Assembly (NCBI GenBank): GCA_022799355.1
Contig: JAAWOG010000034.1
Location: 1-37,175, forward strand
DNA length: 37,175 bases
Source: Lachnospiraceae bacterium
GTDB taxonomy: Bacteria > Bacillota > Clostridia > Lachnospirales > Lachnospiraceae
Direction: 5' to 3'
The notes under the pieces are model-generated. The model had not been told where the DNA came from, made no database searches, and saw nothing but the letters and a program-made list of their open reading frames with translations. The position numbers were made by a program, and so were the translations under genes. Shown here one piece after another: positions 16,033 through 24,817 of the stretch. Positions within the stretch are counted from its first letter, which is position 1, and each line of letters begins with the position of its first letter.

Positions 16033-16901
16033 CCATTACCTCCTATGTGGCCAACAGGGTGGTGGACTGCGGAAAGGTGGATGTGACCGCGTTCCTGGAA
16101 GAGGCGGCCGTTTCCTTCGGCGGAGAAGAGGTGAAGGATTTCGCGGTGTCAAAGGTGGTATCGGAGAGCGGGGAGCTCACGGAGGGCTTTGATGCAGTGG
16201 ATATGAGCGTTCCGGGATATTACCATGTAACCTACAGGGCAAGCCATGAGGACGCCGTGGCAGAGGCCGTGTTCACCGTAGTCGCCACGGCGGATCACAA
16301 CTCGGTTGCCAACGGAGATTTTGAAGCCGGCAATCTTGCGGGCTGGACGGTTCTCACCGAGGGGTGGAGTGTGGTGGACGGACAGGCGGCGGGTGTGATT
16401 TCCGCCGGAAGCTACTGGAATGAGGCGCTGCCCTATAACCAGGCGGGCGATTATCATCTGGACGGCTGGAACAACGGCCTGGACGAGGGAGCCACCTGGG
16501 CGGTGCAATCTTCGAACTTTACGCTGGCAGGCTCAGGCTATATCTCCCTGCGCATGGGCGGACATGCCGCGGCGGTGCATGTATATCTTGCCGACGGCAC
16601 GGAAATCGGATATTATAAGCAGAACCGCTTCAATGATGCCGACTTCCACAGCGTGGGCGCAGGAGGCTCCTGGGCCGATATGGGGACTTATGTGATGGAT
16701 CTGAGCGCCTATCTGGGACAGGAGATGTACCTTGTCCTTGCCGATGAGCAGGCGGAGGGCTGGGCTCACGCCTTCTTTGACGAAGTGGTGACTTATTACG
16801 AGACGGCTCCGGATTATGAGAACAATGCGGATGAGGTTCCCGACGGCGGCACCGGTGACCCTGTGAAGATTCCCTGGCAGCTGGCGGAAAACAGCCTTTG
16901 A
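16030..16901 (+). pseudogene. C-terminal remnant of a levanase/fructanase-type secreted protein
   Basis: An open frame of about 290 residues begins abruptly at the LacI junction with no signal peptide; the GTG at 16047 has no credible ribosome binding site. Residues 1-80 resemble an immunoglobulin-like domain (DMSVPGYYHVTYRA). They are followed by a jelly-roll carbohydrate-binding-type module starting NGDFEAGNLAGWTVLTEG and ending YLVLADEQAEGWAHAFFDEV. This module order is common at the C-terminus of large clostridial GH32 fructan hydrolases. The catalytic domain and secretion signal are missing. 27 bp downstream begins another GH32-type gene on the same strand. Confidence 0.7.
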
Positions 16902-16928
16902 ATTCATATCAAAATCAGAGGTGACAAA

Positions 16929-18008
16929 ATGAAGAAAAGGAAAGGAATGATAGCGGCGTTGATCCTTACCCTGCTGCTGGCGGCAATGTCCGCCGGCTGC
17001 GGGGACGCCAACAGCAAGGATCTGATGCTGTATCTGAAATTTGACGAGGGCAGTGGTCTCCTGGTAAAGGATGCATCGGGGCACCTGCCGGATACGGAGA
17101 TGACTTACGGATTTGCCCACGCGGCCTACATGGAGAATCAGGATCCCCAGTGGAGGGATGAGGGCATTCAGAACGGCTGTCTGCTTTTTGACGGCAGCAA
17201 TACCTATATCAATTATAACGGAAAAGATATCACGGTATCCGGAAGCGCTTTGACGATCAGCGTCTGGATTGCGCCAAGGACCTTTGAATGGGACGACCCC
17301 TACGCGGCCGACAACGGGACGGATTCCCCCACCGGCATTATCAGCCAGTCCGACAAGGCGGCAAACAAGGGCTTCCTGCTGGGCTATGAGCGGTTCGGGC
17401 GTCTCACCTTTCAGGTGGGCACAGGGGATGAATGGCTGACCGTGTGGACCAACGGCGATAATCTGCGCAAATATGAGTGGAACCATGTGGCCGCAACCTT
17501 TGACTCCGAAGCCGGCGATATGTGTCTTTACCTGAACGGCCAGCTGGCGGCTTCCCGCTCCGTACCTCAGGGAGCTCAGATAGAGGGGGCTGCCGGCAAG
17601 GGGCTGGCTGTGGGCAGAAATATGGAGGCGGAACGCCTGACCGCGGGATTTTTGAATGTAGCCAGCGGATATATGGACGAACTGAAGGTGTACAGCCAGG
17701 CTTTCACGGCGGAGGAGATTGCCGGGGAATACCAGGCGGTGAAAGTGCCGGAAATAGAATTCTCCAGGATCTGGCTGCAGAATCTCCTGGCCGGAGACTA
17801 CACCAGACCTCAGTTCCACGGGGGGCCTTACCAGTTCCGGATGAATGAGCCCCACGCTCCCGTATACTACAATGGTATGTATCATCTGTTTTACCAGGCC
17901 AATATGACGGGCTCCTACTTCTGCATCTGGAGAGGAGCTCTGGCATTTTATTTTTTCAGATCGGACTCAGGCATGCTAAGGGTTTATTGTAAAAGTCTTC
18001 AAATTTGA
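16929..18008 (+). pseudogene. GH32-type fructan hydrolase lipoprotein, catalytic domain truncated
   Basis: 359-residue frame. It starts as a lipoprotein: MKKRKGM, a hydrophobic core and lipobox SAGC with C24. A LamG/concanavalin-like domain follows (about 30-270; LYLKFDEGSGLLVKDASG, YMDELKVYSQAFTAEEI). At about residue 290 the GH32 five-blade propeller begins, with RPQFHGGPYQFRMNEPHAP carrying the nucleophile-containing motif, and breaks off after NMTGSYF near 17922. The remaining ~29 residues come from the hairpin element that follows. The enzyme cannot be active. The protein would have been anchored outside the cell and degraded levan or inulin-like fructans. Confidence 0.82.
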
Positions 18009-18190
18009 CTCTGTGGTGCCGCGAGGCGTTTCGTGCTCTCTTGCACGAAATCCCGAGACCGCTGTGCGCCAAACCGCATGCTCTTGCGGTTTGTATGCAT
18101 CTTCACAGTAAAGCCCCAGGCAATTCTCTTTATTGCCTTGCTTTCATGCATGGTGGTGCGGCGGGATGCATGGAGGTTTACTGTGACAGG
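18005..18190 (+). repeat. multi-hairpin repeat-like element
   Basis: Four perfect inverted repeats in 160 bp: TTTCGTGC/GCACGAAA (18029-18050, loop TCTCTT), AAACCGCA/TGCGGTTT (18071-18092, loop TGCTCT), and a 9-bp outer stem CACAGTAAA/TTTACTGTG (18104-18112 with 18177-18185) enclosing GGCAAT/ATTGCC (18119-18137, loop TCTCTTT) and ATGCAT/ATGCAT (18146-18171), which is a three-way-junction shape. It begins near where the GH32 gene is cut. A 113-codon frame crosses it but looks spurious. Similar sequence is, from memory, dispersed in Lachnospiraceae genomes. Confidence 0.6.
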
Positions 18191-18246
18191 CCTGATCTGA
18201 CCAGACTTTCATGCAAGGTAGTGCAGCTGCTGAATGGGAGTCTGAC

Positions 18247-18300
18247 AACGAAATCCGGCGTGTTGTGGAAAGGTTCTGATTTCGGCTTATTCTGGTTTGG
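18247..18300 (+). repeat. 54-bp dispersed repeat, copy 2
   Basis: Starts AACGAAATCCGG like copy 1 and ends TCTGGTTTGG; ungapped match over 54 bp. It directly follows the multi-hairpin element. Confidence 0.75.
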
Positions 18301-18335
18301 AAAAGATAAATTACAGGTATTTCAGGTTTTGATAT

Positions 18336-18368
18336 GCCGGAAATGAAAATGTTATGGCTTTTTCCGGC
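18336..18368. repeat. inverted repeat upstream of the MATE gene
   Basis: GCCGGAAA (18336-18343) and TTTCCGGC (18361-18368), loop 17 nt, about 95 bp before the MATE start. Possible operator or terminator; a weak -10 TATACT lies just after it. Confidence 0.35.
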
Positions 18369-18461
18369 CATATGAGGTATACTGTATGCGGATATCATAT
18401 CGGGAGGAAGGCATTCCGGAACGAAGGAACTCCGGAACGATACAAAAGTAAAGAGGGTATT

Positions 18462-19814
18462 ATGAAAGCATATGAGATGGATCTCTGCGAGGGATCCCTG
18501 TGGAAGAAAATTTTTATCTATAGCATACCGCTGATGCTTTCCAATGTTCTGCAGGTTCTGTTCAATATGTCGGATGTGGCTGTGGTGGGGAAGTTTGCGG
18601 GTCCGATTGCGCTGGGAGCGGTGGGGTCCACCAGTATTCTGGTTACGCTGTTCACAGGAATGCTCATAGGCCTCGCCAGCGGCGTCAACGCGCTTACCGC
18701 CCTGCATATCGGGTCGAAAAACAAGAAGGAGCTTCAGGAAACGGTACATACCTCCTTTTTCATCTGCCTTGCCGCGGGAATCCTGATTATGGTATTGGGA
18801 ATCTCCTTTTCCGATGCTATCCTTGCTGCGATGCGTACCAAGGACGAGCTGATCTCCGATGCGGTGCTCTATCTGCGCATTTATCTGCTGGGGATGCCGG
18901 CCCTTGGGCTGTACAATTTCGGAAGCTCTGTTTTAAGCGCTGCCGGCGACACCAGGCGGCCTCTGTATTATCTCCTCTTTTCAGGCGTGATCAATGTGAT
19001 ACTGAATCTGTTTTTCGTCATTGTATGCAAATGGGATGTGGCGGGGGTGGCTGCGGCCAGCATTCTCTCCCAGTATCTATCCGCCTTTCTGATCCTCAGG
19101 GTGCTGATCAGAAGCCGGGAAGGATTTGCGCTCCGGCTGCGGGGGCTTGGGGTGGACAGGGAGAAAATGAGGCGAATTCTGAGGATTGGCATTCCCGCCG
19201 CGTTCCAGAACGGCCTTTTTGCCATCGCTAATCTTTTTGTGCAGACCAGCGTGAATTCCTTTGACCATGTGATGGTGGAGGGAAATTCGGCGGCGGCCAA
19301 TGCAGACCCTCTGGTCTATGATATGATGGCTGCCTTTTACACGGCCTGCTCCAGTTTTATTGCGCAGAATTTCGGGGCAGAGAAACGGGAGCGAATACTG
19401 AAAAGCTTCCTGGTCTGTCTGCTTTATTCGTTTTTGACCGGACTGGTCATCGGTGTAGGGTTCTATGTGTTCCGCTATCCCTTCCTTGGGCTCTTTACCA
19501 ATGACAGCGCTGTCAAAGAAGCGGGAATATACCGTCTGTCGGTTATGGCGCTGTCCTATTCCGTCTCCGCTTTTATGGATTGCTCCATTGCGGCTTCCCG
19601 GGGGCTGGGAAAGAGTATCCTGCCTACAATCATTGTCATTATGGGCTCCTGCGTGTTCCGGATTGCCTGGATTTATACGATTTTTGCCTATTTCGGGACG
19701 ATACAGTCGCTGTACCTGCTGTATGTATTTTCCTGGACCTTCACGGCTGTGGCGGAGACGGCCTATTTCATTGTGTCTTACAGAAAAATTTCCGCGAAGG
19801 CCTCAGGTGCTTGA
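18462..19814 (+). CDS. MATE-family multidrug/solute exporter
   Basis: 450 residues from ATG 18462 (GAGGG upstream), the usual MATE size. About twelve membrane segments in two halves. The first helix region SIPLMLSNVLQVLFNMSDVA and VVGKFAGPIALGAVG are the family's N-terminal signature; the loop GLYNFGSSVLSAAGDTRRPL is the conserved end of the first half. The second half starts MRRILRIGIPAAFQNGLFAI. MATE proteins export cationic drugs or metabolites using Na+ or H+ gradients in the plasma membrane. The last codon and stop lie just before repeat copy 3, so the C-terminus may have been altered by that repeat. No regulator adjoins it. Confidence 0.92.
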   Translation: MKAYEMDLCEGSLWKKIFIYSIPLMLSNVLQVLFNMSDVAVVGKFAGPIALGAVGSTSILVTLFTGMLIGLASGVNALTALHIGSKNKKELQETVHTSFFICLAAGILIMVLGISFSDAILAAMRTKDELISDAVLYLRIYLLGMPALGLYNFGSSVLSAAGDTRRPLYYLLFSGVINVILNLFFVIVCKWDVAGVAAASILSQYLSAFLILRVLIRSREGFALRLRGLGVDREKMRRILRIGIPAAFQNGLFAIANLFVQTSVNSFDHVMVEGNSAAANADPLVYDMMAAFYTACSSFIAQNFGAEKRERILKSFLVCLLYSFLTGLVIGVGFYVFRYPFLGLFTNDSAVKEAGIYRLSVMALSYSVSAFMDCSIAASRGLGKSILPTIIVIMGSCVFRIAWIYTIFAYFGTIQSLYLLYVFSWTFTAVAETAYFIVSYRKISAKASGA

Positions 19815-19815
19815 C

Positions 19816-19869
19816 AATGAAGTCTTATGCAAAATGGCAGAATTTTGGTTCCGGCTTGTCCGGGTTAGA
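19816..19869 (+). repeat. 54-bp dispersed repeat, copy 3
   Basis: Starts AATGAAGTC, contains TGGCAGAATTTTGGTTCCGG and ends GGGTTAGA; 38 of 54 bases match copy 1 without gaps. Begins two bases after the MATE stop. Confidence 0.75.
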
Positions 19870-20058
19870 CGTTTAAGTAAGAGATTCTGCCCTTTTAGGC
19901 AAAATTGGTTCCGGATGGAACAGTCCGGGCATCTGGCGGCGAGACCAGGCGTGCTCTTCTGCACTGCAGTCATGTAAAAGAGACTGCAGAAAGAAGGGTT
20001 TTTTTCACAGCTCCTGCTAAAATGACGAAATTGAGTGCAACTTTCATATGATTTATGG

Positions 20059-20190
20059 TATTACTCGAGATAACCGCACAAAATAACAGCTTTATTGGGG
20101 TGCGGACACCGCCTGCGGTATGATATTACTCAAAATCATTGCACAAAAACAATTTTTTATTTAGGCTGCGGCATAGCCTGCAGTATGCAG
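20059..20190 (+). repeat. two-copy degenerate 65-bp tandem repeat
   Basis: Copies start TATTACTC at 20059 and 20124. Each runs TATTACTC, GCACAAAA, TTTATT, TGCGG, GCCTGC/CCTGC and GTATG in order. Each has a small hairpin at the same place with different bases (GGTG/CACC in copy 1, GGCT/AGCC in copy 2), suggesting the fold is conserved. Confidence 0.65.
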
Positions 20191-20389
20191 TAAGGTTATA
20201 CAATAAGGATTATATGCCAAACTCAGATCCTGCTTACGGGCGCCTTTGGACTGCACCGGCAAATGTGCCGGCAATGGCTTTCTGTTAATTAATACATCTC
20301 TGTAAAGAAGCCCACAAGGAGCCGGCTGAGCATTATATACAGTATTTACCATAAAACAAAGTCAGTTCAAAAGAGGAGAGCCAGGAAAG

Positions 20390-23119
20390 ATGCAAATGGA
20401 AGCGATAAAAAACGAGACAGCGAAAATACGGTTTTTCTTTACCGAGAAAGGGTTTCGGCCGGACAGCGCGGAAGAGATTCCCGTAAAGGGTACTCTTGTA
20501 AAAGAAACCCCTGTGAAGGACATCCCTGCAAAGAATGCGGGGCCGGAAGAGAGCCGTGCAGGGGGGATGGCAGGGGCCTTGGGGCCGGAAGAGATTTTCC
20601 GCTGGCGGGAAGCCTTTGAAAAGGAGCCTTATCGTGCGCTGTATGAGCTGGGCTTTCAGGAAAAGCCGGACTGGCTGGACGCGGCGGGGCGGTATCTGTA
20701 TCATCTGGCGGATTATTTCCTTCAGACCATAACCCATCAGCCGGATATTGAGCTTCTGCGGGATAAGGCCGCGGTGACGCCGGACCGGGACGAGATGGAG
20801 GGGCTGCTGAATGCAGCGCCTTTCAACCTGGGATCCGAGTATGTGAATGAGAAGTGGATCCTGGAGATTTTCAGGCAGCTAAAGAATCTCTACGCCCAGG
20901 AGATCCGGCAGTACGACGGCACGGTGGCCTTATATCTGGCGGAAAAGAGCCAGCATTTGAAAGTTCCGGAGAGAATTTTCTTCCATCTGGTGGAAAGCAG
21001 GGGAGAGGATTATCCTTTTGCTTTTCTGGCTACTTACGCTACAAAGGGGGAACGGGGAAAGATACAGCATGTGCCCCTGCGATATGCGCTCACCGAGTAT
21101 AAGACCGAGCGGGAGAAGCTGCTGGATTTGCTGTCCTGCCTGAACAAGGCGGCCGATGTGTCGGAACTCATCGGGGAATTCGTGGAGAACGGGGAAATCT
21201 TCCATCCCCTTCAGCTTTCCGACCAGGAGGCGTACTGTCTGTTGAAAGACATTCCCGCCATCGAGCAGGCGGGGATCGTGTGCCGGATTCCCAACTGGTG
21301 GAAGAGGAACGCCTGCAATGTGTCCATGTCCGTGAGCCTCGGGGAGGAGAAGCCCCATATGCTCGGGATGGATACCATCCTGCAGATGGTGCCCCAGCTG
21401 ACGGTGGACGGTGTCCCCTTAAGCCGGGAAGAAGTGGAGGCGCTTTTGGCCCGGACGGAGGGGCTGGCATTCCTGAAGGGAAAATGGATTGAGGTGGATC
21501 ACCAGCGGCTGGAAAAGCTGCTTGCGGAGGTGGAGAATTACGAGGGCAGCCTGACCTTTATGCAGGCGCTGCGCATGGGGCTGGATATGGGCCGGAGCGG
21601 GGAAGAGGCCGACGTGGGGCCCATCGTGACAAACGGCGCGTGGCTGTCCGGGCTGCTGAAGGAGATGCGTACTCCGAAGAGCATCCGGACGGCGGTTCTG
21701 CCGAAGAGCTTCCAGGCAAAGCTGCGCCCTTACCAGAAGACGGGATTTACCTGGCTTAACTATATGGATCATCTGGGCTTCGGCGCCTGCCTGGCGGACG
21801 ACATGGGCCTGGGCAAGACCGTGCAGGTGCTGGCTTACCTGGAGAAGCTGCGCAGGACGAAACCGGATGCCAGGGTGCTGCTGGTGGTGCCGGCCTCCCT
21901 GCTTGGAAACTGGGAGAAGGAGGCGGCGAAATTTGTGCCGGATATGCCGGTGGCCATTCTTCACGACGGCGGGGCGAAGAAGCTGGGAGAATTTGTCCGC
22001 GCGGATAAGAGCTTCCTCACCGTCACCACCTACGGGATGGCCGTGCGCATCGGGGAACTGGAAGAGATTTGCTGGGACTGCCTGATTCTGGACGAGGCCC
22101 AGGCCATCAAGAATCCTACCACAAAGCAGACCAGGCAGGTGAAGAAGCTGAAAAGCGCCATGCGGATCGCCATGACGGGCACGCCCATCGAAAATGACCT
22201 GACCAATCTCTGGTCCCTCTTCGACTTCCTGAACAAGGGGCTGCTGGGCAGTTCCCAGGAATTTCGCGACTACTGCGGGAATCTGGAGCAGTATCCTGAA
22301 GGTTATGCCAGACTGAAGGCCATGATAGCGCCCTTTATGCTGCGCCGGCTGAAGACCGACAAGGCCATTATCTCCGATCTGCCGGATAAAATGGAGCAGG
22401 TGGACTATGTGGGGCTGTCCAAAAAGCAGACGGTGCTGTACCGCAAGTATGTGGCGGATCTGGCGGAGCGGCTGGCCGAAGCGGAGGGCATGGAAAGGCG
22501 GGGGCTGGTGCTGGCCTCCCTGACAAAGCTGAAACAGATCTGCAATCATCCGGACCAGTATCTGGGGCAGCGGGCTTTTGAAGAGAATGACAGCGGGAAA
22601 TTTGCCATGCTGAAGGAATTGTGCGAGACCATTTATGAGAAGCGGGAGAGGGTTCTGGTATTTACCCAGTTTAAGGAGATTATCCCCTATCTGGACGAAT
22701 TCCTGGCGGAGATTTTCCGCCGGCGCGGATATGTGCTGCACGGGGGAACTCCCGTGGCGGAGCGGAATAAAATCGTGGAGGGCTTTCAGGGGGAGAAATA
22801 TATCCCCTATCTGGTGCTGTCCGTGAAGGCGGGCGGAACGGGACTGAACCTCACCAAAGCCAGCCATGTGATCCATTTCGACCGCTGGTGGAATCCGGCG
22901 GTGGAAAACCAGGCCACGGACCGGGCTTACCGCATCGGGCAGAAAAAGAATGTCATGGTCCACAAACTGGTGTGCCGGGGAACCATAGAGGAGAAGATCG
23001 ACCAGCTGCTGGAGAGCAAGAAAAGCCTGGCGGAGAACGTGATCGGCTCCGGCGGGGAGAACTGGATCACCGAGATGAACAATGAGGAGCTTATGTCTCT
23101 CTTTAAACTGGAGATATGA
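20390..23119 (+). CDS. SNF2-family DNA-dependent ATPase/helicase
   Basis: 909 residues. The first ~440 are poorly conserved and mostly helical. The two RecA-like halves then carry the Swi2/Snf2 motifs: I DDMGLGKT (470-477), Ia VLLVVPASLLGNWEKE, II LDEAQ (D568), III MTGTPIEN, V SVKAGGTGLNLTKA and VI QATDRAYRIGQ (about 841-851). Bacterial members translocate on DNA and remodel protein-DNA complexes; RapA/HepA-like relatives act on RNA polymerase. The SWIM-domain gene 79 bp downstream is the usual partner, fused to the helicase in other species. GGAAAG precedes ATG 20390. Complete and apparently intact. Confidence 0.92.
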   Translation: MQMEAIKNETAKIRFFFTEKGFRPDSAEEIPVKGTLVKETPVKDIPAKNAGPEESRAGGMAGALGPEEIFRWREAFEKEPYRALYELGFQEKPDWLDAAGRYLYHLADYFLQTITHQPDIELLRDKAAVTPDRDEMEGLLNAAPFNLGSEYVNEKWILEIFRQLKNLYAQEIRQYDGTVALYLAEKSQHLKVPERIFFHLVESRGEDYPFAFLATYATKGERGKIQHVPLRYALTEYKTEREKLLDLLSCLNKAADVSELIGEFVENGEIFHPLQLSDQEAYCLLKDIPAIEQAGIVCRIPNWWKRNACNVSMSVSLGEEKPHMLGMDTILQMVPQLTVDGVPLSREEVEALLARTEGLAFLKGKWIEVDHQRLEKLLAEVENYEGSLTFMQALRMGLDMGRSGEEADVGPIVTNGAWLSGLLKEMRTPKSIRTAVLPKSFQAKLRPYQKTGFTWLNYMDHLGFGACLADDMGLGKTVQVLAYLEKLRRTKPDARVLLVVPASLLGNWEKEAAKFVPDMPVAILHDGGAKKLGEFVRADKSFLTVTTYGMAVRIGELEEICWDCLILDEAQAIKNPTTKQTRQVKKLKSAMRIAMTGTPIENDLTNLWSLFDFLNKGLLGSSQEFRDYCGNLEQYPEGYARLKAMIAPFMLRRLKTDKAIISDLPDKMEQVDYVGLSKKQTVLYRKYVADLAERLAEAEGMERRGLVLASLTKLKQICNHPDQYLGQRAFEENDSGKFAMLKELCETIYEKRERVLVFTQFKEIIPYLDEFLAEIFRRRGYVLHGGTPVAERNKIVEGFQGEKYIPYLVLSVKAGGTGLNLTKASHVIHFDRWWNPAVENQATDRAYRIGQKKNVMVHKLVCRGTIEEKIDQLLESKKSLAENVIGSGGENWITEMNNEELMSLFKLEI

Positions 23120-23198
23120 GCCTGCGGGGAACCGGGCCGGGGATAGATGTATTTGGAATGGAAAAATTAAGCGGAAGATCCGGGAGGAGAACGCATAG

Positions 23199-23933
23199 AT
23201 GAGTAGAAATTATTGGGATACCGACAGGGATTACAAACAGCCGGACAGCGCACAGCTGCGGAAAAACGCCAGCCTGACGGAAAAGAAGGAGAAGCAGAAG
23301 GGCAGGAAGCTGGAGCCAGTCATTATTGAGGGAAGAAAGATCGTCACCACATGGTGGGGGCAGGCGTGGTGCGACAACCTGGAAAAATACGCCGATTACG
23401 AGAGCCGGCTGGAGAGAGGCACGCGCTATGTCCGAACGGGCGCGGTTATTGACCTGAAAATCCAGAAGGGAAGGGTGCAGGCCAGGGTACAGGGACGGCG
23501 GAAGGCCCCCTATAAGGTGGAAATCCGCATAAGCCCCCTGTCGGAGGAGCGCTGCCAGGCGGCCATCGAAAAATGCGCCAATAAGATCGAGAATCTGGAC
23601 CGGCTGATGAAGGGGGATTTTCCGGAGGAACTGAAGGAACTCTTTACCGGGGAATCGGGTCTTTTCCCCAGGCCTCAGGAGATCAGCTTTCAGTGCAGCT
23701 GTCCCGACTGGGCGCTGATGTGCAAGCATGTGGCGGCGGTGCTGTACGGAATCGGGCACCGCTTTGACGAGGATCCCCGGCTGTTCTTCGAACTGCGGGG
23801 CATCGATGTGGGCCGGTTCGTGGATATCACCATGGAGAACCGCATTGAGACCATGCTTGCCAATGTGGACAGGCCCAGCAGCCGCATCATCAGGAGCGGC
23901 AACTGGGAGGAGCTGTTCGGAGTGTTCGGGTAG
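23199..23933 (+). CDS. SWIM zinc-finger protein, partner of the SNF2 ATPase
   Basis: 244 residues with GGAGGAG upstream of the ATG. The N-terminus is basic and charged. The middle contains the conserved WWGQAWCDNLEKYADYESRL block (about 52-71) seen in SNF2-linked SWIM proteins. The C-x-C-x6-C-x-H zinc site is FQCSCPDWALMCKHVAAVLY (C166, C168, C175, H177). SWIM domains bind DNA or proteins. It lies downstream of the SNF2 ATPase on the same strand and likely serves it as a DNA or substrate adaptor in the cytoplasm. Confidence 0.9.
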   Translation: MSRNYWDTDRDYKQPDSAQLRKNASLTEKKEKQKGRKLEPVIIEGRKIVTTWWGQAWCDNLEKYADYESRLERGTRYVRTGAVIDLKIQKGRVQARVQGRRKAPYKVEIRISPLSEERCQAAIEKCANKIENLDRLMKGDFPEELKELFTGESGLFPRPQEISFQCSCPDWALMCKHVAAVLYGIGHRFDEDPRLFFELRGIDVGRFVDITMENRIETMLANVDRPSSRIIRSGNWEELFGVFG

Positions 23934-24031
23934 GAGCTTTGACGGAACTTACGGAAAAATGCTATGAGGCAGTGAAACAGGTTTTGGATTAGGGTGTTTG
24001 GCTTTTTTTAAAATTTGGGAATATTTCCTGC

Positions 24032-24072
24032 AAAGACTTGTCTTTATAGATAAAGGCAGGTCTTTTGTCTTC
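24032..24072 (+). terminator. rho-independent terminator of the SNF2/SWIM operon
   Basis: AAAGACTTG pairs with CAGGTCTTT (one G-U), with nested CTTTAT/ATAAAG, followed by TTTTGTCTTCCTT. About 100 bp beyond the SWIM stop. Confidence 0.8.
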
Positions 24073-24223
24073 CTTACAGGAAGGTCCGTCGCCGGACGGG
24101 CATTTCGCTACTCAATTGGAAAAATGCGCCGCCGGATGGATATGGAATAGACGGGCGGCGATGACATGTTAATACGGACAGGGAATTGTGGCTTTGACTT
24201 CGCGGTATTTCGCGTATTTTTGA

Positions 24224-24240
24224 CTCCGGACTGTCCGGAG
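24224..24240. promoter_or_regulatory. 17-bp palindrome before the second ECF sigma gene
   Basis: CTCCGGAC-T-GTCCGGAG, 19 bp before the start codon and next to the ribosome binding site. Suited to an operator or a translation-blocking hairpin. A TTGACT/TATTTT pair with a short 15-bp spacer lies just upstream. Confidence 0.5.
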
Positions 24241-24259
24241 CAGGAACGGAGGCGGCAGC

Positions 24260-24817
24260 ATGGAGGATTCACGGATTATTGAGTTATATTTTCAGCGGGA
24301 CGAGGCCGCCATCTCAGAGACGGCGGCCAAATACGGAACCTACTGTCACAGGCTGGCGTGGAATATCCTGTCAGTGGAGGAGGACGCCCAGGAGTGTGTC
24401 AACGATACTTGGCTGCAGGCCTGGAACGCCATTCCGCCGGGACGTCCGGACAGGCTGGGCGCATGGCTGGGCAGGGTGGTGCGCAATATTGCTTTCAACC
24501 TGTGGAACAAAAATCACCGGAAGAAGCGCTATGCTGGCATGGAGCAGCTTTTGACCGAGCTGGAGGAGTGCATTCCGTCGCCGGAGAGCGTGGAACAGAA
24601 GCTGGAGGCAAAAGAATTGACCAAAGCGGTCGACGCCTGGCTGGGGGAGCTTTCCCAGGAAGACAGAGTCCTTTTCCTGCGTCGATACTGGTATGGGGAA
24701 GCGGTGAAGGAGCTTGCGGAGGAGGCGGGCATGCCGCCGGGAAGGCTTGCGAAACGGATGTATGGGCTTCGGCAGAGCCTGAAAGGCAGACTGGAAGAGG
24801 AGGGGTATCGGATATGA
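24260..24817 (+). CDS. ECF-type sigma factor (second)
   Basis: 185 residues. Region 2: AAKYGTYCHRLAWNILSVEE and DAQECVNDTWLQAWNAIPP, then RLGAWLGRVVRNIAFNLW. Region 4: LSQEDRVLFLRRYWYGEAVK then ELAEEAGMPPGRLAKRMYGL, a helix-turn-helix. This is the common clostridial layout of sigma factor followed by a membrane-bound protein. Its stop codon overlaps the start of the next gene (ATGA), so the two are translationally coupled. Start ATG follows GGAACGGAGG. Confidence 0.9.
   Translation: MEDSRIIELYFQRDEAAISETAAKYGTYCHRLAWNILSVEEDAQECVNDTWLQAWNAIPPGRPDRLGAWLGRVVRNIAFNLWNKNHRKKRYAGMEQLLTELEECIPSPESVEQKLEAKELTKAVDAWLGELSQEDRVLFLRRYWYGEAVKELAEEAGMPPGRLAKRMYGLRQSLKGRLEEEGYRI

Larger units (their letters stand above)
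19815..20389. other. 575-bp repeat-rich intergenic region
   Basis: No gene seen. In order: repeat copy 3, a related partial copy near 19893-19925, an 8-bp inverted repeat CTGCAGTC/GACTGCAG (19964-19989) preceding a T-run that may act as a terminator, the 65-bp tandem repeat (20059-20190), and a small CCGGC/GCCGG hairpin before the SNF2 gene. Confidence 0.55.

Noticed and set aside
16533-17885. 450-aa open frame antisense to the fructan genes
   Set aside because: No recognisable motifs; sense frames match the LamG, GH32 and jelly-roll modules.
18005-18346. 113-aa open frame across the hairpin element
   Set aside because: Runs through four perfect inverted repeats and the 54-bp repeat; no credible ribosome binding site, likely a spurious reading of a repeat.
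20059-20190. CRISPR array
   Set aside because: Two contiguous 65-bp units, no spacers, no cas genes in the window.
21419-22963. 514-aa open frame antisense to the SNF2 gene
   Set aside because: Same artefact; helicase motifs are in the sense frame.
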